64,000 nt of DNA from Allodiplogaster sudhausi. Taxonomy: Eukaryota > Nematoda > Chromadorea > Rhabditida > Diplogasteridae. Below the pieces are notes generated by a model, which saw only the letters and a program-made list of their open reading frames with translations, had not been told where the DNA came from and did not search any database. Made by a program: the position numbers and the translations under genes. Numbering within the stretch: position 1 is the stretch's first letter; every line of letters begins with the position of its first letter. The stretch spans positions 289,501 through 353,500 of the forward strand of contig CALZFC010000043.1 in NCBI GenBank assembly GCA_945643635.1, read 5' to 3'. This document shows positions 13,301-24,900 of this stretch, one piece after another.

Positions 13301-15303
13301 CTTAATCCTGCTATGAAGATCTTCGAGACGGGCCTTCGTTGCCGAGCCAAGTCTGTCGTTGACAACGCCTGCATTCTTCTGCACACACTTATTCAACATT
13401 CCCAGCAGCTTCCCTATGCAATTTTCGAGAAGGTTTTTTGAAAACAGCTTTTTGAAGCGAATAGAGAGAGGTTGAGAGAGAGAAATCAATACGGGAGTGT
13501 AATATAATGTTTATTATTGTCGGACGTACCGCTTTTTCATGCCACAAGAAGTTTACTTACGACTAATTGTTCAAGCCAGAAATATTGCTTCGTCCTTTAT
13601 TTTTACTTTTCTTTTTGCAACATATTTCATTCTTATTTGTCACACTTAATGGGAGAGTATTCCAAGAAAGTATTAGTTTGTGAAGGTGTATGAGGTACAT
13701 TGTAGTCAGCCCTGTCGTTGTTTTACTTCAAGTGGAAGGGCTCCAATTAAAATCGCGTTTCTGCGTGTCGAGCTTCTACAAGTAGAAAAAACCCCCATCT
13801 CTCGAGATCTCGCACAAATTCTCACTTCTATTTCGTTATGTGTGTCAACATGGTCAATGAAAGAAGGTATTTGTGGCATGAAAAATGTAAACGTGCAAAA
13901 CGGAAATTATTTTGGCTTAAAAAACTCAAATTTGTGACAGAATAGATTTTGCGGAATGCAACTGAAGCAAAATTTTCATAGGTATAAAGTATAATTGTAG
14001 GCGTTACCGTTACTTCTGAGCGCGGAGAGTGAAAGTCGTTGTTTGTCTCTTTCACGTCCGTTGCACGGGACTCCTCTCTCTATCCCCTTATTCCTTCTCT
14101 TCACTCTCTTCCCACTGCTTCTCGCATTCTCAAGACTCTAAGACTCTTCGTCGCTAATTCATTCAAATCAGGTTTTTTCTTCTTGTTATTTAATGACGTA
14201 AATCCAAGTACTTCGTCAGGAATAAGCAGGGGATTAGTGGAAGAACTCTTCTTTTACTGCATCGAAATCCAGGAAGCTGAAGTTGACTTTTTGGTGAAGA
14301 GCGCGGCCATCAGTCTTTTCGGTAAGCAGCTTCGGCCCTTATCTTGTCAACAAATTTGCATTCCACTTTTCTGCAATCGATTTTGAAGACATTATCTTTT
14401 CTGAAGTATTCTTGATGATAATGGTTTGAGGATCAATTGTGACTGCCCTGACTCCCTTGCCCGGTCATCCTCTGTTCTGTCTTCTTTCGTCCCGATCTTC
14501 ATTCTGTGATCGTCTGTTCTCTCTTCTGTCGTCACTCTCTCTACACTCTCCCACCGTCGCAATCCTCTCACTTTCTTTTGTCTCACGCCTCTCCTTTCAC
14601 TCTTGCCAGTTCTACGGAGCAAACCAATTGAAGTGAGTGGAATGCTTCCATTCACCTCACCACTCACTTCTACAGGAAAGTGGACGAAGCACGAGCGAAG
14701 ATCTCTCTTCTTCTTCTGCGTACGAAAAAGGAAAGAGAGCGGAGATTCATTCTGGATGCTCTGATTGCACTCAGCTCTGAAAGAGAAAGGAAAAGCATTG
14801 AGAAGGAAGTGGCCGAGACGAATGACAATGGAGATGCTCGATATCTGCGTGAGGTCTTCAAGTCCAGGTTCAGCCTCTCCCAATAGTCATTTTATACCTT
14901 GTGGCTTTCCAGGAAGGGTTTCGAGGCGGAAGAAGCAGAAGAGCGGGCATCTCATGCACTCCGTGCAAGTCGTTTCGTCAATTTGGTGTCGCGGACTGCA
15001 AGTGGGCGATGGGAAGAACTGGAGTCCCTGGCAGACACGCAGCTGGAGGATGAGCAACTGGCTGCAGCAGTCGGAGTCGCCCTGAGTCTGCTGATCTCGA
15101 AGCAGGAACTGGACGAGAGAGGCAGGAAATGCGTTGTGCAACTGCTGGAGAGGCTGCTCTGCCACTGGTCTCGGAGAGTGCGGAGCATCTCTTCTCGTGC
15201 CCTCTCCCCTCTTCTCACAACTCCTGCCTATCTGTCCTGGCCTTTCAGTAGTCCATTCGTCCGCAGTACTCTTAAGAACTTTTCGGAAAATGGTTCTGTT
15301 TAA
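10312..15303 (+). CDS. Unidentified large multi-exon protein, helical-repeat-like
   Basis: A run of plus-strand exons has consistent GT-AG junctions. The first is about 10312-10380 (MRDSLEDAPIIVEQSRAAVF), joined via GTTTC...TATAG to LAKNGPEEDLIGTTAKLNGI. Further exons lie near 10580-10707, 11560-11640, 11890-12180, 12280-12520, 12590-12780, 12990-13190, 13250-13435, 14050-14170, 14220-14320 and 14670-15303. The peptides are Leu/Ala/Glu-rich amphipathic helices, as in HEAT/ARM proteins; the last exon ends RSTLKNFSENGSV before TAA. No family was recognised. An AATAAA near 12810 and an in-frame stop shortly before it leave open that two genes are present. The start is about 50 bases after the end of transposon copy A. 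Confidence 0.55.
10727..11242. mobile_element. Palindromic MITE-like element inside an intron
   Basis: Inverted arms run from GCTATCCCAGTTGGGGG at the left to CCCCCAACTAGGATAGC at the right, including internal GGGGAACACGAATAT and its inverse. Arms are about 170 bp each. Flanks CTCTTTGCGGT and CTCTTTGCAGT look like an imperfect target duplication, about 3 bases of C separating it on the right. It nearly fills the intron 10708-11255 of the unidentified gene. Related GGGGAACACGAAT text occurs near 48935. Confidence 0.75.
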
Positions 15304-15470
15304 TATGCCAACTTGATTCCACTTCGTTATACGTGTTCTTTATTTTTGTTGGTTCGCATCCATTAGCTGGTAAAAGATTTGAATACAACTTCTTTTGACG
15401 CAAGCTGTGATTATCGGTTGCAATACATGAGCAGAAGGTGAAGCTGTAAATGAGGATGAGGATCTTGAGA

Positions 15471-16703
15471 ATGTCTCTGAACTACTCGTCAGCACTCACT
15501 CCCTACGCGGACAAGGGCCAGGTCGGAGCAGAAGAACTAGAAGATTCCTCTGCTGAGTTGGCAGAGAAAGAGGAAGAGCTTGTTCGTCTTGTCTCCACTG
15601 CAAAATGCCTCATTGCTATAACTGGGGCCGGCATCTCAACATCTGCCGGTGAGAGCGAGGGAGATGGAAAATGCAGAGATATTGTCATTTCTAGGCATTG
15701 CGGACTTCCGCGGTCCGAAATAAGTGTGGACGATGGAAGCAGCGGGGGCCGAGTCTTCTTCCGTCGATTTCACCACTGCTAAGCCTACATTCACTCACTA
15801 TGCATTGGTAGCACTCGAAAGAGCGGGCATGCTCAGGTTTCTCTCCCTCTCTTTCTCTCTCTCTCTCCCTCTCTCTCTCCCTCTTTTTCTCTCTCTCTTT
15901 TTCTCTCACTGTGACTCTTTCTGTCTCTCTCTCTCTCTCTCTCTCCCCTCTCTCTCTCTCTCTCTCTCTCTTTCTTTCTCTCTCTGTTTCTGTCAATTAA
16001 GATGGCTGATCAGCCAGAACGTGGATGGTCTGCATCTGCGGAGTGGGTTCCCCCTGGACCGGCTGGCTGAGTTGCATGGGAATGTCATGGCTGAGAGCTG
16101 TGCCAAGTGTGGTCGTGTGTTCTACCGCCCCTTCATGATCCCCAGCGTGGGCCACAAAGAGACTGGCCGAGCTTGCGAAGGCGGCGCGAGGCCCTGTCGA
16201 GGCCAGCTGAGGGATGTGACTCTAGACTGGGACGGTGCCTTGCCAGAACCCGCCTTCTCCACCTCGCGTCGCTTTGCTAACTGCGTACGTTGGTATTCCA
16301 TGTCCTTGTTGCTTGCCCGACTCTTCCTCTCTAGGCAGACGTTGTGCTGTGCCTGGGGACATCTCTACAGATCGTGCCAGTGGGTGATCTTCCCCTCAGC
16401 GTCCGTCGCAGGGGAGGTGCTATTGTCACTGTGAATCTGCAGTCGACTAAGCACGAGAAGAAGGCCGCGCTGGCCATCCACGCCAAGGTGGATGAGGTGA
16501 TGGCGAGACTTCTTAGCCTACTCTCCCTCTCCATTCACGGCCTCAACCCTCTCCCTCCTGACCAGCCCCTCTTTCATTCTTCTTTGCCTCCTTTTAACTT
16601 CCCTCAAGCTCAAAGGAGAAAAAGAAGGAGCACATCGAAGAAGGCTTATGTTTTGCCATCATCTGAGCAACCCCCCTCACAGAAAGTGAGAACTTCTATG
16701 TAG
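15471..16703 (+). CDS. SIRT6: NAD-dependent deacylase SIRT6 (in-frame TAA present)
   Basis: SIRT6 is a nuclear chromatin deacetylase/deacylase. The start [17 protein letters not shown] matches the family N-terminus. The Rossmann motif [11 protein letters not shown] is split by a 46-base intron (15649-15694), then ADFRGP. Intron 15837-16001 carries a (CT)n tract; the next exon gives [16 protein letters not shown] and the catalytic-His motif LAELHGN, with zinc-ribbon cysteines CAKC and two further Cys about 30 residues on. After intron 16285-16334 comes [13 protein letters not shown] and the C-terminus through VDEVMARL to a basic tail and stop at 16701-16703. Anomaly: codon 15721-15723 is TAA exactly where the invariant Gly of the Gly-Val-Trp motif is expected, with correct frame on both sides. 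This could be a nonsense allele, pseudogenisation or a base-call error. Confidence 0.92.
15837..16001 (+). repeat. (CT)n tract filling SIRT6 intron 2
   Basis: Almost the whole intron from the donor GTTTCTC to the acceptor TCAATTAAG is CT/CTTT repeat on the sense strand. It gives an extreme polypyrimidine tract; a chain of Leu/Ser codons read through it is not a protein. Confidence 0.9.
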
Positions 16704-16969
16704 ATTGTTAATATTTATTTAAAATTTTAGATTTCCTCAAACGTGCGTGTTTTTTTGGTCTCAGCCTTTGGCTTCTTGATTGTATAACTTTATACAAGCT
16801 ATTCTGCACCGTTAAATGAATGAAGACTTGCAGCTGGGAACTGCCGCGGCGTCCTCATGGAGTAACCGTTTATCTTTATGCATAATAGAAGTTTATTGAA
16901 GGCCAAGACAAAGACTAGATGATTGAAGAGGGTAGAAATGAGATCAGGAGAAGGAAGATGCAAACGACT

Positions 16970-19900
16970 TTAGGCGTCGTAGGAGTAGTCTGCTTTGTTG
17001 TGCATGATGAGCTGTTCATCTGCGAAGTAGAAAGAGTCGGAGCGAGTCTCGTAAGGACATGCCAGCATCTCCTCCATCAAGGTTTCCGACAGCCGCGGGA
17101 ACTCGTAGATGTGCTCGCAAGTGTTGTCTGAGTCTGGTATGCAGTAACCGAAGGAGAAGTCGAAACTCTTCAGCAACTTGTCCTTCAAACACTCCAGAGT
17201 ATCAGCTGCGCAGTTTCTGCAGGAGCCATGCAAACCTTGAAATAGTGCCGTTCGATCATCCGGAAGTTGTTAACTCCCTTGGGTCCCACGCGGAATGAAA
17301 CCTGAATGAGTTGAAAACACCATTCTAGCAAGATTATCTTATCCAGCTCTACTGCAGGCTCTTTTGATCTTCTTGCCGTAGACAGTAGCTTTAACGGCGG
17401 CCTTGTTCGTATTATTACTGTATATATCGTGCTCCATCTTCTTCCGCTGAAGGCAACTCTAGACTGATCAATTCTCTCCGCGATCTCTCTTCATGCGCAC
17501 AACCTACTATCATTCTGGGGGATCTGAACTTCCCCGAACTCTCCTGGTCTGTCCCTTCTTCCCATCCAGTCGGCAGTGTCCCAGCCCAGGCAAAGCTCTT
17601 CCTCGACTTCACCTCCACCGCATTCTTCGCCCAACTCACCCCTTCCTTTACATGTAACTCCCACGTTCTTGATCTCATCCTTTGCAACACTCCCAATCTT
17701 CTTTCCAACGTATCTGTATGCCCACCTTTCGCCTCGTCTGATCATAACAGCGTAACAGCTGATCTTTCTCTCTCATTCCCTTTCCCCACTTTCACTTATA
17801 TCAAGGATTTTTCCAGATGTGATTATGCTGCAGCCAACAATTTTTTACTATCATTCAATTTTCCTACCGCACACTCTACGATCACCTCTATAGATACGAT
17901 GTACTCGCAACTTATCTCTGCTCTTCAGGCAACAGAGTCCCTCTTTGTCCCTTATAAGAAAGTTAGCATTAACGGTGATAGACTTCCGGATCATATCCTA
18001 CGCTTACAACGCACCCGGTACCGTCTCTGGCTTCAGTCTCTTACTATTAAGTCCCCTGCCTCCGTTCTCAATTTCAAAATAGCAAATGATCGTTATAATA
18101 AGTCTGTCGACAAGTACTCTCATAACGTTGAGAAACATATTGTTGCATCTAAGAATACTTCCACCTTCTTTCGTTATATACGCAACAAGACCTCCTCTAA
18201 GCCGAGAGGCGTAGACACTCTCACTGACCATCTTGGTAAAGACTGCTTCTCTGACTTAGACAAGGCCGAACTTCTCTCGCTCACCTTTTCTTGCACGTTC
18301 ACATTAGATAATGGAATTCTCCCTCCCTTCTCAACCCCTACTTCTCGCTCTCCTTTTAATTTTGTCTTTGCTAGACATAAAATATGCCGAGCTATAGAGA
18401 CCTGGTCCAATAGTTCTTGCATTACCCCTGATCATTTCAATATTAGATTTATTAAAAACCTTGCTATACCGATCAGCGAGTCTCTGGAATTTATTTTTAA
18501 TTTCTCACTCGTTTCATCGACTGTACCTAGCATTTGGAAACACTCTATTGTAGTCCCCATTAAGAAAAAGCCTCCTTTCTCTGATCCCACTAACTATCGG
18601 CCCGTTTCTATCACGTGTATGTTTTCTAGACTATTTGAGAAGCTTATTTGCCGTAGACTATCTACGTGGTGTGATCTTAATAATATTTTACCAGACGAAC
18701 AATTTGGTTTTCGTCGTAAACGCTCTATAGAGTTCCAATTATTAGATTGCTTAGAACGCTGGACCCATTCTTTGCACCAAGGACATGCCACAGACGTTGT
18801 ATACTTCGACCATGCTAAAGCTTTCGATAGGGTCAGTCATCCAAAGCTTATTTATAAACTCAAATGTCTCTCTTTCCCACCCGTTATAGTTAATTGGATC
18901 GCTAATTTTCTTGATAACCGATCTTTTGCTGTTCGTGTAGGTAGAACTCTTTCAAGCCCCCGTCCTGTCATAAGTGGTATCCCTCAAGGCACTGTTATTG
19001 GCCCCCTCCTCTTCATCATTTACACTGCCGACCTCCCTCCTCTAGTCTCAGCTCAGGGTGCAACTTCTCGCTGCTTTGCGGATGATCTTAAAATATTTCG
19101 GTCTTTTCCTCCGTCTCACAACAATCCCGATCTCCAGTCCGCCATTGACGTGGTCTCTCTTTGGGCTGACACATGGCAGCTTCCCCTTGCTCCTGATAAG
19201 TGCTTTGTCCTGCATATCGGTAGAACTAATCCTCGAATTGCTTATACGCTTAGTGGCACTCCTCTCTCTTCCATCGTTTCCATTCGCGATCTTGGCATTA
19301 TTATCGATGACCGCTTATCGTTTTCTCTTCATTGTAATAAAATAGCCAATTCTGCCCTCGCAAAGGCATATCTTATTCTTCGGGCCCTCCGCACTTGTAA
19401 CAAGAGTGTACTCTTATCTGCCTACACTATCTACGTACGCTCCATACTAGAAAACTGTACTACTGTCTATTCTCCCCATTTATTAAAAGATATCCGCGTT
19501 TTAGAAAAAGTCCAGAATTACTTTACCCGCGTTATTTTCCGTCGATGTTATGGCTATTCAGCATTATCCGTCCCTCCTAGTGAGGAAAGGAACCGCATCC
19601 TCTCCCTCCCTTCTCTTAAAGCGCGTCGGGAAGATTTTGATTTCACATTGGCTCGTCGCCTCATATTTGGTCATAGAAAACTGTCCCTTAATCACCCCCA
19701 TCACTTTTATTTCCGTAATTCCCGAACTCGTGGCCTCTCGTTTAAATTAGCTTACCCAACAAGTCGATTGAAAGCTCGGTCTCATTCCTTCTTTATCCGT
19801 GCCGCGAAGCTATTCAATTCTATTGCCAGCAATAAGCCTTCGGTTGTTTTATGATCTGTACAATTTATATTCATTTTCATTCATTTTTTTATTTTTACTC

Positions 19901-20632
19901 GCTAAATCTTACCTCCACGTATCACTAAGGTGTGCGTAAATAAAGTATAAGTATATAAGTATAAGACCCACCTCATAATCCTCAATTGCCCCTTCTCTCC
20001 AATTCTTTCCCTCTCTTCCTTCTACTTTCCTTCTTCCTCTTGTTCTCAATTCTTCCACTCACTCTCGGTATCTGCCCTTTTCCCTCTCCCTCTACCACCC
20101 TCGCTCTTATTCCATTCATTCTCGTTCTTCATAGTTAACTGACAGTGGCTCCGACTCTTTTCAGAGATAAAAAATGGCGAGAAAATCGATATCGGACGTA
20201 GCGGGCGATATCAGCAGGCTCGGGGCGGACAGCAGTTCCGTCTTCTGAAGGGAGGCACGAGTGAAGACAAGAGCAGAACCCCATACCTGGACTCTCCGGC
20301 TTCTCGATTTCGAAAAGAAGCGTATCTGTGTCCATATCTCGGATCTTGAACTTTACAAATTTCACTTCGTAAACATTAGCCGATGGTGAACACAAGTAAT
20401 CTGAACACAAAGTAAATTAGATAATGCAATTCCACAATAGTTTTTAATGAACAACTAAAAGGAGGAATTTTATGTATAGAGAACCTTTAGTGATTGAAGT
20501 GAGACCGAGAACATCTTCGGGAGTGATTGGAGAACTCTTCTTGAGTAGTTGTTCTTCGGTGGAAGGAGGGATGGAAGCAGAAGAGAGAACAGAGGGAGAA
20601 GAGTCCCCTGCCTCCTCCCCGCCCGCCATCAC
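16970..20632 (-). CDS. UNC119: UNC119 lipid-binding chaperone (LINE inserted in an intron)
   Basis: UNC119 proteins bind myristoylated cargo in a beta-sandwich pocket and deliver it to cilia and membranes. Exon 1 (about 20450-20632) contains [17 protein letters not shown]. The next exon pair (about 20150-20400) gives DYLCSP...[17 protein letters not shown] and [20 protein letters not shown]. Across a long intron (about 20148 to 17302, minus order) an exon gives [19 protein letters not shown]. After an intron of about 50 bases the last exon gives [20 protein letters not shown] and ends [11 protein letters not shown] at the TAA 16970-16972, matching the family C-terminus. The long intron hosts an antisense LINE, which explains its unusual size. 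The donor of that intron appears to be GTCAGT. Confidence 0.92.
17395..19966 (+). mobile_element. 5'-truncated non-LTR retrotransposon (Jockey/CR1-like LINE)
   Basis: One open frame without stops runs from about 17410 to 19854. It starts inside the apurinic endonuclease domain (YRAPSSS, then [12 protein letters not shown] and SSDHNSV) and continues into reverse transcriptase with [34 protein letters not shown] and the catalytic box FADDLKIF (near residue 400 counted from 17899), then a C-terminal RRLIFGH segment. The 5' end of the endonuclease is missing, as is usual for target-primed truncation. The 3' end has short TAAGTA-type tandem repeats (about 19935-19966) rather than poly-A. It is antisense to UNC119, within its intron. 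The frame is intact, suggesting a young insertion. The left boundary is approximate and no target duplication was identified. Confidence 0.9.
17410..19854 (+). CDS. LINE endonuclease-reverse transcriptase ORF (partial)
   Basis: This is the coding part of the LINE: C-terminal half of an exonuclease-endonuclease-phosphatase domain fused to reverse transcriptase. An internal ATG at 17899 exists, but the frame stays open upstream to at least 17410 and those residues match the endonuclease, so the true start has been lost by truncation. The catalytic aspartates of the FADD box and the upstream Asp of [10 protein letters not shown] are present. It ends at TGA 19852-19854. Retroelement polymerase of this type copies its own RNA at nicked target DNA; this copy could not do so without the missing part. 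Confidence 0.88.
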   Translation, partial: YYYCIYRAPSSSAEGNSRLINSLRDLSSCAQPTIILGDLNFPELSWSVPSSHPVGSVPAQAKLFLDFTSTAFFAQLTPSFTCNSHVLDLILCNTPNLLSNVSVCPPFASSDHNSVTADLSLSFPFPTFTYIKDFSRCDYAAANNFLLSFNFPTAHSTITSIDTMYSQLISALQATESLFVPYKKVSINGDRLPDHILRLQRTRYRLWLQSLTIKSPASVLNFKIANDRYNKSVDKYSHNVEKHIVASKNTSTFFRYIRNKTSSKPRGVDTLTDHLGKDCFSDLDKAELLSLTFSCTFTLDNGILPPFSTPTSRSPFNFVFARHKICRAIETWSNSSCITPDHFNIRFIKNLAIPISESLEFIFNFSLVSSTVPSIWKHSIVVPIKKKPPFSDPTNYRPVSITCMFSRLFEKLICRRLSTWCDLNNILPDEQFGFRRKRSIEFQLLDCLERWTHSLHQGHATDVVYFDHAKAFDRVSHPKLIYKLKCLSFPPVIVNWIANFLDNRSFAVRVGRTLSSPRPVISGIPQGTVIGPLLFIIYTADLPPLVSAQGATSRCFADDLKIFRSFPPSHNNPDLQSAIDVVSLWADTWQLPLAPDKCFVLHIGRTNPRIAYTLSGTPLSSIVSIRDLGIIIDDRLSFSLHCNKIANSALAKAYLILRALRTCNKSVLLSAYTIYVRSILENCTTVYSPHLLKDIRVLEKVQNYFTRVIFRRCYGYSALSVPPSEERNRILSLPSLKARREDFDFTLARRLIFGHRKLSLNHPHHFYFRNSRTRGLSFKLAYPTSRLKARSHSFFIRAAKLFNSIASNKPSVVL

Positions 20633-21691
20633 CCTCCAAGTAGCCAGCTTCTCTTCTGCTACTATTATTCACACTGCAATCCACATATTTCCAACTCTCC
20701 GGGAATTTCTCCCATACTCCAAATATAAAATACCAATTATGATCGATTGGGATAAAAGTAAGGATAACCCCCGAGTCAGGACTGGCAACGAGTTACCATG
20801 GAGATTGGACGTGGAAACCCTTTCTTTCATCATCTCTCCACTCTATTTCAGACACTCAACCGTCTTTCTTCTCTCACTCTCTTCTCTCAAACCCAGCCAA
20901 ATTTCTGTTCGCGCACAAGTTCAGTAAAGCTGGAATGGGAACCACGTCAAGGAATTAAAAATACACAGATTCACTTTTTCGTTTATTAAACACATAAATC
21001 AGAAAACAACTATTTCAATGAATTGGTATATATAAATATATGATAAATGAGCAAAAATCATAATGTAAATTACGTAAACAATAAATTGGAAAATAATGAC
21101 TAGTCAGCACCAGGAGCAAATTAAAAATTAGCGTTTTTGTTGTTGGGCTATTAAAGGGAAGATAGAGTGGATAATGCAACTGGAATTCACGAGACGCGAT
21201 ATAGAATTGGGAACACAATAGTTAAGAGAAGACGCAACTCCAGCAGACAAGCGATGACGAAAAATGGCTTAGCAGCACAACAGTTGTATTTCCCTTCTCG
21301 CTCTCTCTCTCTCTCTCCTCTCTCTCTTTCCTTTCCCGGCCCTCTCTCTCCATCTCTTTGTCGCTTCTCTCTCTTTATCTTATCCTCTCTCCATTCCTTT
21401 TCTCGTCTTTTCTCCCTCCGCTTCCTTCAGTTATCTTCTTCTTCCTCCGGGCATCGATCGTTTATTTTCACGCGTGAACAAGAAACCAAAAAGGCTTTTC
21501 CACGCGCGCCCTTCAAAGGCAGTAACAGCAGACCTGATGACGACAGTAAGCCACGAATTGACATGCAGAGAGAGGGAGGGAGGGAGAGAGAGAGAGAGAG
21601 GGAGAGAGACATTGTGAGAGCTAGAGGAAGAGAGAGTGAGAGGGAGATTGGAAGAACGAGAGAGAGAGAAAGGTTGGGAGAGCGAGAGAGT

Positions 21692-21728
<37 letters not shown>

Positions 21729-21989
21729 AGAAGGGAGAGAGAGAGAGTCAGAGGAAGGGTGAGTAACACACAAATGATTTAAAATGCAATAAAAAGTGCA
21801 GTGTTCATGTCCAAAAATGTGAGCAGTAGAAAGCGAGAAGAAGAGAATGGAAGGGATTAGAAGAAGGAAGCAAAGACAAAGCGATGGCATCCAATCACGA
21901 TGAGTGAGCCATGGCGAAGGGGGGGCGGGGAGGTCGAGGGGGGGAGGGGGGAGGGAACGGGATCGGACATCCTCGCAGGCACAACTACT
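20633..21989. other. Spacer between UNC119 and PHF12, with CT/GA tracts
   Basis: Contains the UNC119 upstream region and the region where the PHF12 C-terminal exon should lie, which I could not identify. About 21298-21425 is CT-rich and 21568-21765 is (GA)n on the plus strand. The remainder is AT-rich without clear coding signal. Confidence 0.5.
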
Positions 21990-24900
21990 CACTCGAGAAG
22001 AACAAGAACCGAAGCACACTCCATCCACTTCCACTTTCGACCCACCCATTGAAGACACGAGAAACGAGAAGTCAACTACAACCAACCAGTCAATGCCAGA
22101 ACCCTCTACTGTCAAAGTCTTTTTTAATAGATAATAAGATAGATGGACACCGAGAAGAGAAAAAAGTGATAAATAATGGAAGAACCTTATCAAAGACGAT
22201 GGAGACATGTCGATCAGAGATGGCAAGACACGAAGAAGAGAGTAGGATGTCAGCAGACGGAGAGCTGCCAAGCACAGAGACGCACTTCTGCATGGGGAAA
22301 GAAGGGATGGAGAGGGCCTCGTGCCTTCCTCCCTCTCTCTTCTCACGAACCAGAACAGCCATCACTTCCCTCGACGGCTCCAGGCATTCTCAAGGCCATC
22401 TACTCCTAATCACTGCTGTCGATTAGAGTCAAAACACACTCGTTTCTTCACAATTTTTATTTAAAAATAAAGATATTTGCAACAAAACAACAGCTAACTT
22501 GGGTCGAAAAATACAACGGGGTTGGACCCCGAATGAGAAGGAGGGCAGACAAGAGAGTCTTGCTTCACTTCCACCAGTTGGTTCAGTGCCAATGACAAGA
22601 TCAGCCTTCCTTTGCCCTTCGCTGATTCCAGTTGACGACGACAGGAATTGGCCAGCCCTTGCAGCTCAACAGACATTTTTTTCTTTTGGATTAAAAAATA
22701 AAGAAAGCAAAACAAAGCTGGAGAGAGAAGGGGAAACAAGCACACAATATAGGCGTCCCATCGAATTATAGGCGTCCCATTGCAATGAGACGCCTTTATT
22801 TTTCACTGATGGGACGCCTATAATTCGATGGGACGCCTACACTAGAATAGAGCCCAATATAGATCTTATGCTTGAAATAAACAACAAGACCTTATTCGTT
22901 TTCGGCAGGTCTTGAGGTTGGTCTGAAGAGAGAGCGGCGGTCTTCATCAAGGCCATCTTCTCTACCCACTTTTCACGACCTTCTTCACTTCGAAAAACGG
23001 CTTTCTCCTCTCCATCTAACCTTAAATGTCGTAAGTGTTACATCGCAATACGCATAAATAGAGCCTCTCTGTAGGATTCAAGGAGGCTTCTATGGACGGC
23101 TGGCCGAAGGAATTTTTAATAATTTTTTTTACTTTGGAAACTTAATGACGGAAGCATCCACTGTTCATAACGAAGTTTAAAAATCTTTATTCGGTTGACG
23201 AAGTGGTCGCTGATAGTTTTGGTGGTTAAAATGTTTTTGAAAAAATTTTTTTTTCAGCTATAAGTCGAAATGTTCCAAAATTTTGGAAGACCATATTTAA
23301 CGTTAAACTCAATATTTCTCAATAATATTTTCAGTGTTCAATTCCTTGTTAAAAACTACACAAAAAAGTCCCAGCTGAAAAAAAAAAATGAAATGTATGT
23401 TTTTTTGGCAAATCGAAACTACGCGTAATATGTTTCTTTGAATTAAAATCTCGGAAATTGCGGTTTTAGCTCCAAACCATAATGTCATTTAAACTTCATA
23501 AATTAATTGCAAAGACTTTTCCACCCGAAAATTGACTTTTTTTTTTGTTTTAGGCCATTTTCTGGTGTTAAATTTCGCGTAGTTTTCGCTCCTCTTTCAC
23601 ATGGAAGATTCTTTTTTTTTGGAAAGTAGTATTTAAAAAAAGTTATGATCTGAAAATCACATTTCTAAAAAAAATCAATTGGACAAAAGTCAAATAAATT
23701 TAATTTATTTTTTTCAAAATGGTCATCTGCGACTTTGCTGTGTAGTTTCGAACATAGAATCGAATAATGAAAAGATTATAACGTTGAATATGGTCTTTCA
23801 AAGTTTTGGGACATTTCGACTTTCAGCTAAGAGAAAAAAAAATTCCAGAAACATTTTGACCACCTAACTTCGATATGAACAGTGGATGCATCCGTCACAT
23901 AGTTTACAGGTAAAAATAAATAAAAAGTCCTCCGGGAGACGCTCTTCGAACCTTACAAAGAGGCTCTTTTAAACATCCCAAAAAGGTAACCGTTTGCAAT
24001 AGAGGGCCTTGAGCTGTGGATGGAGTGGAAATGGAAGAGGCTGCCTGGGGGCATTCTTCTTTCTCTGCTTCTTTATCTTGCAGATGAATCTCTTCTGAGC
24101 AGAAGAGGGGTTGACTGGCTGCCGCGCGTGTCTTGCCCAGAGACGCTTCCTCTGTGTGAGAGACAAGGAAGAGAGTAAACGGGCATCGACTGCGTGTTCT
24201 GCGTGGGAAGGACACATCCACCGACACTTCGGAGCCACTGCCAGAGGGCGGTCCAGGCAGTCCAAGTGGAATATCTCCGAGCAGAAGTGGCACATGCACT
24301 GCGGCTTGCCATTCTCCACTCTGCAACCTCTTTCTCATCACAACTATTCCCGGTCTTACTTGAAAAGACTAACTTGCCACAAACAGCGCATCTCATATCG
24401 CAGACGGCAGCAGGAGGCAGAGCCATCTCTTCGTCAGGTAGAAATTCCGGCTATAAGAAATATCTTAGCGACTGCAATTGCAAAAGCAAACTGATAGAAC
24501 AATGTACCATGATATTTAAATCTTCTGGGAGAGAGAACTGAATAGCGTTGCCGGCAGCGACAGCTTCCCCGAGTATTCCGAGCATTCTCTTGGCGCCTTC
24601 TTCACCAGATTCACTGTTTATAACCCGGTCGAAAGCTTGCTTGTTTCTATCTGCCTCTGTCTCATCCTGCAAAACCCCAACTAAGTTGGAATAAATCGCC
24701 AAGACATCTCCAATACTGACCGAATTTGACTGGCATGCTACGGAGTCCAGAAGAGGAGTAGAACTGCATCGATGGCAAAGCCACTTTCCACTTGGTATCT
24801 CATCTCGTAGAATGGGAGGATTGTGGCAGAAAAGATGAAATGACGCAGGGCAGGCATCACAGCAAAGAAGTTCTCCTCCTTCCTAAGCACCCAGCCTCAT

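Noticed and set aside
15450..15782. 110-codon frame continuing past the SIRT6 first intron
   Set aside because: It reads through the 46-base intron in the wrong frame; the spliced reading restores sirtuin residues.
21167..21766. Long Arg/Glu- or Leu/Ser-rich frames around GA/CT tracts
   Set aside because: Dinucleotide repeats give stop-free frames automatically; no conserved domain and no consistent splice borders.
22494..22745. Small independent gene resembling a G-protein gamma subunit
   Set aside because: The first impression was a 61-residue protein, but the helical segment fits the conserved middle of PHF12, lies in order between other PHF12 exons, and a GTTAGC donor overlaps the apparent stop. 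No CAAX end is present.
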